The notes under the pieces were generated by a model that saw nothing but the letters and a program-made list of their open reading frames with translations, was not told the origin of the DNA and ran no database searches. A stretch of 64,000 nt of DNA from Kribbella sp. VKM Ac-2568 (GTDB lineage: Bacteria; Actinomycetota; Actinomycetes; Propionibacteriales; Kribbellaceae): NCBI RefSeq assembly GCF_004345365.1, contig NZ_SLVF01000008.1, forward strand, positions 248,001 to 312,000, read 5' to 3'. Positions 61,709 through 64,000 of this stretch are shown piece by piece. Made by a program: the position numbers and the translations under genes. Numbering within the stretch: the first letter of the stretch is position 1; every line of letters starts with the position of its first letter.

Positions 61709-63748
61709 GTGGCACAGAACGGGGACTCACCTGAGCAGTTGACGCTGCTCCGCGAGACCGTTCGCCGTTCCCGCACCAAGGAACCGGCCGGCATCACCTC
61801 GACGCTGCCGATCGCCCAGGTCGCGGTGGACATGCCTCTGCCGCATCTCGACCGCCCGTTCGACTATCTGGTGCCCGACGATCTGGCGGACGCGGCGCAG
61901 CCCGGCGCGCGGGTCAAGGTGCGCTTCGCAGGTAAGGATCTCGACGGGTTCGTGCTGCGCCGGCTGGAGGCCTCGGACCACGACGGCAAGCTCGCGCGGA
62001 TCCGCAAAGTGGTGTCACCCGAGCAGGTGCTGACTCCCGAGGTCGCCGATCTCTGCCGGGCCGTCGCCGATCGGTATGCCGGGGTCTTCGCGGACGTGAC
62101 CCGACTGGCGGTCCCACCCCGGCACGCCAAGGTCGAGGCCGAGCCGCTGAAGTGCTCACAGCCCGTCCGCCCGGTCGTGTCCGCCTCGCGGTCGGAGTGG
62201 TCGCCGTACCCGGTGGCCGGTGGGTTCCTCGACGCCCTGACTCGTTCGGAAGCCCCCCGAGCCATCTGGACCGCAGTACCGGGGGCCGACTGGGCGCTCG
62301 CGTTCGCGCAGGCAGCGGCGGTTTGTGCGTCCTCGGGCCGTGGTGCGCTGCTGCTCGCGCCCGATGCGCGTGACCTGGAACGTCTGGCCGACGCCTGTAC
62401 CGCGGTGCTCGGGCCGGACGGATTCGTCTCGCTGTCGGCTGACCTCGGCCCGACCGCGCGGTACCGGGCGTTCCTCGCGGCGTTGAGAGGTTGCACCCGG
62501 GTGGTGATCGGCACGCGCGCGGCCGCGTTCGCGCCGGTCGCGGATCTCGGGCTGGTCGCGCTCTGGGACGACGGCGACGACTCGTACGCCGAGCCGCGCG
62601 CGCCGTACCCGCACGCGCGCGAGGTGCTGCTGCTGCGGGCGCATCGGCAGAAGTGCGCCGCTCTGCTGGGTGGGTTCGCCCGATCCGCCGAGACGGCCGC
62701 GTTGCTGGAATCCGGCTGGGCCGCCGCGCTGATCGCGGATCGCGCGGTGGTCCGGGCGGCCGCTCCAGCCGTGCACATCGCCGGGGAGTCGGACACCGAT
62801 CTCGCCCGCGATCCCGCTGCCAGGGCCGCGCGACTCCCTCACCGGGCGTTCGAGATCGCGCGCGAGGGTCTTCGCTCGGGCCCGGTGCTCGTCCAGGTGC
62901 CGCGAGCCGGGTATCTCCCGAGCCTGGTCTGCCAGACCTGCCGTGCGCCGTCCCGATGTTCTACCTGCGGCGGGACGTTGCGCCGCACCGGTGGTTCCGG
63001 GCCGCCGAGTTGCAGCGTGTGCGGCCGGCCGGCGGCGGACCACCGATGCCCGGAGTGCGGCGACACTCGGATGCGCGCCGCCGTCGTCGGAGCCCGCCGT
63101 ACTGCGGAGGAGTTGGGCCGGGCCTTTCCCGGGGTCCTGGTCCGTAGTTCGGGCGGCGACAACATGCTCGACAAGGTGTCCGACCAGGCGGCCCTCATCG
63201 TCACCACGCCCGGCGCGGAACCAGTGGCTGAAGGCGGTTACAGCGCTGCCCTCCTGCTGGACACATGGTTGCTGCTCGCCCGGCCGGATCTGCGCGCCCC
63301 GGAAGAGGCGGTACGGCGCTGGTTCAACGCGGCGGCCCTGGTTCGTCCGGCTCGCGACGGTGGTGCCGTGATCATGGTGGGCGAGCCGTCCTCCACGCCG
63401 TTGCAGGCGGTGGTGCGGTGGAGCCCCGAGGGATTCGCGGCCCGCGAGCTGGAGGAGCGCCGTACCGCGCGGCTGGCTCCGGCGGCCAAGCTCGCGGAGC
63501 TCACCGGGCCGACCGAGGCGGTGTCCGATCTGCTGGCCCGAGTGCGGCAGTTGGTCGATCCTCAAGCAGGGTTGGAGGTTCTCGGCCCGGTGGCGATCGA
63601 CGACGAGACCTCGCGAGCGGTCGTGCGGACCCCGCGATCAGCCGGTACGAGTCTTGCCCGGGCCCTGAAGGAAGGGCAGGCCGCGCGCAGTACCAAGAAG
63701 TTGGTCGGATCCGTGCGGGTCCAGGTCGACCCCGCGTCCTTCGGCTGA
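61709..63748 (+). CDS. priA: Primosomal protein N' (PriA), helicase motifs degenerate
   Basis: 679 residues. The N-terminal 3'-DNA-binding domain (VAVDMPLPHLDRPFDYLVPD) and the zinc-binding region with four C-x2-C pairs (CQTC, CSTC, CSVC, CPEC) are present. The P-loop position reads AVPGADWALAF, with no GKT, and the Walker B position reads ALWDDGDDSY, not DEEH, so it cannot hydrolyse ATP as an active helicase does. Such degenerate PriA proteins are usual in actinobacteria. GTG 61709 follows TAGAGT. Confidence 0.93.
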   Translation: MAQNGDSPEQLTLLRETVRRSRTKEPAGITSTLPIAQVAVDMPLPHLDRPFDYLVPDDLADAAQPGARVKVRFAGKDLDGFVLRRLEASDHDGKLARIRKVVSPEQVLTPEVADLCRAVADRYAGVFADVTRLAVPPRHAKVEAEPLKCSQPVRPVVSASRSEWSPYPVAGGFLDALTRSEAPRAIWTAVPGADWALAFAQAAAVCASSGRGALLLAPDARDLERLADACTAVLGPDGFVSLSADLGPTARYRAFLAALRGCTRVVIGTRAAAFAPVADLGLVALWDDGDDSYAEPRAPYPHAREVLLLRAHRQKCAALLGGFARSAETAALLESGWAAALIADRAVVRAAAPAVHIAGESDTDLARDPAARAARLPHRAFEIAREGLRSGPVLVQVPRAGYLPSLVCQTCRAPSRCSTCGGTLRRTGGSGPPSCSVCGRPAADHRCPECGDTRMRAAVVGARRTAEELGRAFPGVLVRSSGGDNMLDKVSDQAALIVTTPGAEPVAEGGYSAALLLDTWLLLARPDLRAPEEAVRRWFNAAALVRPARDGGAVIMVGEPSSTPLQAVVRWSPEGFAARELEERRTARLAPAAKLAELTGPTEAVSDLLARVRQLVDPQAGLEVLGPVAIDDETSRAVVRTPRSAGTSLARALKEGQAARSTKKLVGSVRVQVDPASFG

Positions 63749-63751
63749 TCG

Positions 63752-64000
63752 TCAAGCGGTGGCTGCGGCGAGGCCGGCCGGGCGGGACGCCGCCAGCAGG
63801 TGGTTGCCCAGCGACGTGCGGGAGTAGAGCACGGCCCGTCCGTCCCGGCGCGAGTCGACCACGCCCGCCGCGCGCAGGATGCTCAGGTGGACGCTCAGCG
63901 TCGGCGCCGAGACCCCCAGCTGATGCGCCAGGTGCGTGGTCGACATCGGCAGATCGAGGTGGCTCACGATCGCGGCGCGGGTTCTGCCCACCAGTTCAGC
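63752..64000 (-). CDS. ArsR-type winged-helix regulator, truncated by the window edge
   Basis: The reading frame stays open to base 64000; about 82 C-terminal residues are inside the window and the N-terminus lies beyond it. The winged helix is clear: LPMSTTHLAHQLGVSAPTLS, VHLSILRAAGVVDSRRDGRA, VLYSRTSLGNHLL, as in ArsR-like regulators (DUF5937 group and similar). No metal-binding Cys pair is seen in the visible part. It converges on priA. Confidence 0.8.
   Translation of the reverse strand, partial: AELVGRTRAAIVSHLDLPMSTTHLAHQLGVSAPTLSVHLSILRAAGVVDSRRDGRAVLYSRTSLGNHLLAASRPAGLAAATA

Overview
The window is a dense, very GC-rich stretch of an actinobacterial chromosome. The gene order (hisS-aspS, rarA, alaS-ruvX-mltG-aroE, aroC-aroK-aroB, aroQ, efp-nusB, bldD, pyrR-pyrB-pyrC-carA-carB-pyrD-pyrF, mihF-gmk-rpoZ-coaBC, metK-priA) is the conserved actinobacterial housekeeping core. 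BldD with a complete c-di-GMP motif, an actinobacterial mIHF, an ATPase-dead PriA, many GTG starts and many TANNNT-N6-start (leaderless) promoters all fit. Protein style suggests a Kribbella/Nocardioides-like member of the Propionibacteriales, but that is inference; no rRNA is present to prove it.

Layout. 1-3.0 kb: the 3' part of hisS, and aspS, ending in a strong terminator. 3.1-13.4 kb: an accessory block with an ECF sigma factor and its membrane partner, a frameshifted methyltransferase, GntR, AraC/VOC and YtrA-type regulators, a Tat-exported GxGYxYP protein, an AMIN-like secreted protein, a DeoR-MFS pair and a GNAT enzyme. 13.4-18.4 kb: an accessory secA2 with an acidic repeat tail, a 790-bp gene-free tract holding two different tandem repeats, then rarA. 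18.5-24.5 kb: DUF948 and DUF6167 membrane proteins, alaS, ruvX, mltG, aroE. 24.4-29.8 kb: a Tat/lipobox FAD oxidase, a DUF2330 protein, a prepilin peptidase, an ADP-ribosylglycohydrolase, and a decayed stretch bounded by an exact 25-bp inverted repeat. 29.8-35.1 kb: the shikimate genes aroC-aroK-aroB-aroQ, interrupted by a second ECF sigma/membrane pair, a helicase remnant and a small frameshifted ORF. 35.3-39.6 kb: a LuxR-type regulator, a divergent EamA/MarR pair sharing three operator-like boxes, a protein-isoaspartate-type methyltransferase of the FxLD kind, and a membrane protein with an L7/L12-like domain. 39.8-41.5 kb: efp, nusB, bldD. 41.7-51.7 kb: the whole de novo pyrimidine pathway apart from pyrE, in one operon behind a PyrR-binding hairpin that can hide the ribosome-binding site. 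51.7-54.6 kb: LysR/EamA divergent pair and two paralogous small lipoproteins. 54.7-57.2 kb: mihF-gmk-rpoZ-coaBC. 57.3-64 kb: a GntR regulator with ACC deaminase, an AlkZ-like winged-helix protein, metK, priA and the 3' part of an ArsR-type regulator.

How it works together: the core supplies tRNA charging, aromatic and pyrimidine synthesis, translation (efp, nusB), nucleoid and replication functions (mihF, rarA, priA) and CoA and SAM cofactors. The accessory genes are mostly regulator-plus-target pairs (GntR/acdS, MarR/EamA, DeoR/MFS, AraC/VOC, LysR/EamA), several with visible palindromic operators. No mobile element, CRISPR array, tRNA or rRNA was recognised. No large unknown system stands out; the most unusual items are the repeat tract at 16.0-16.7 kb, the decayed locus at 29.1-29.7 kb, the coupled micro-ORFs, the leaderless promoter pattern and the regulatory DNA/RNA elements.
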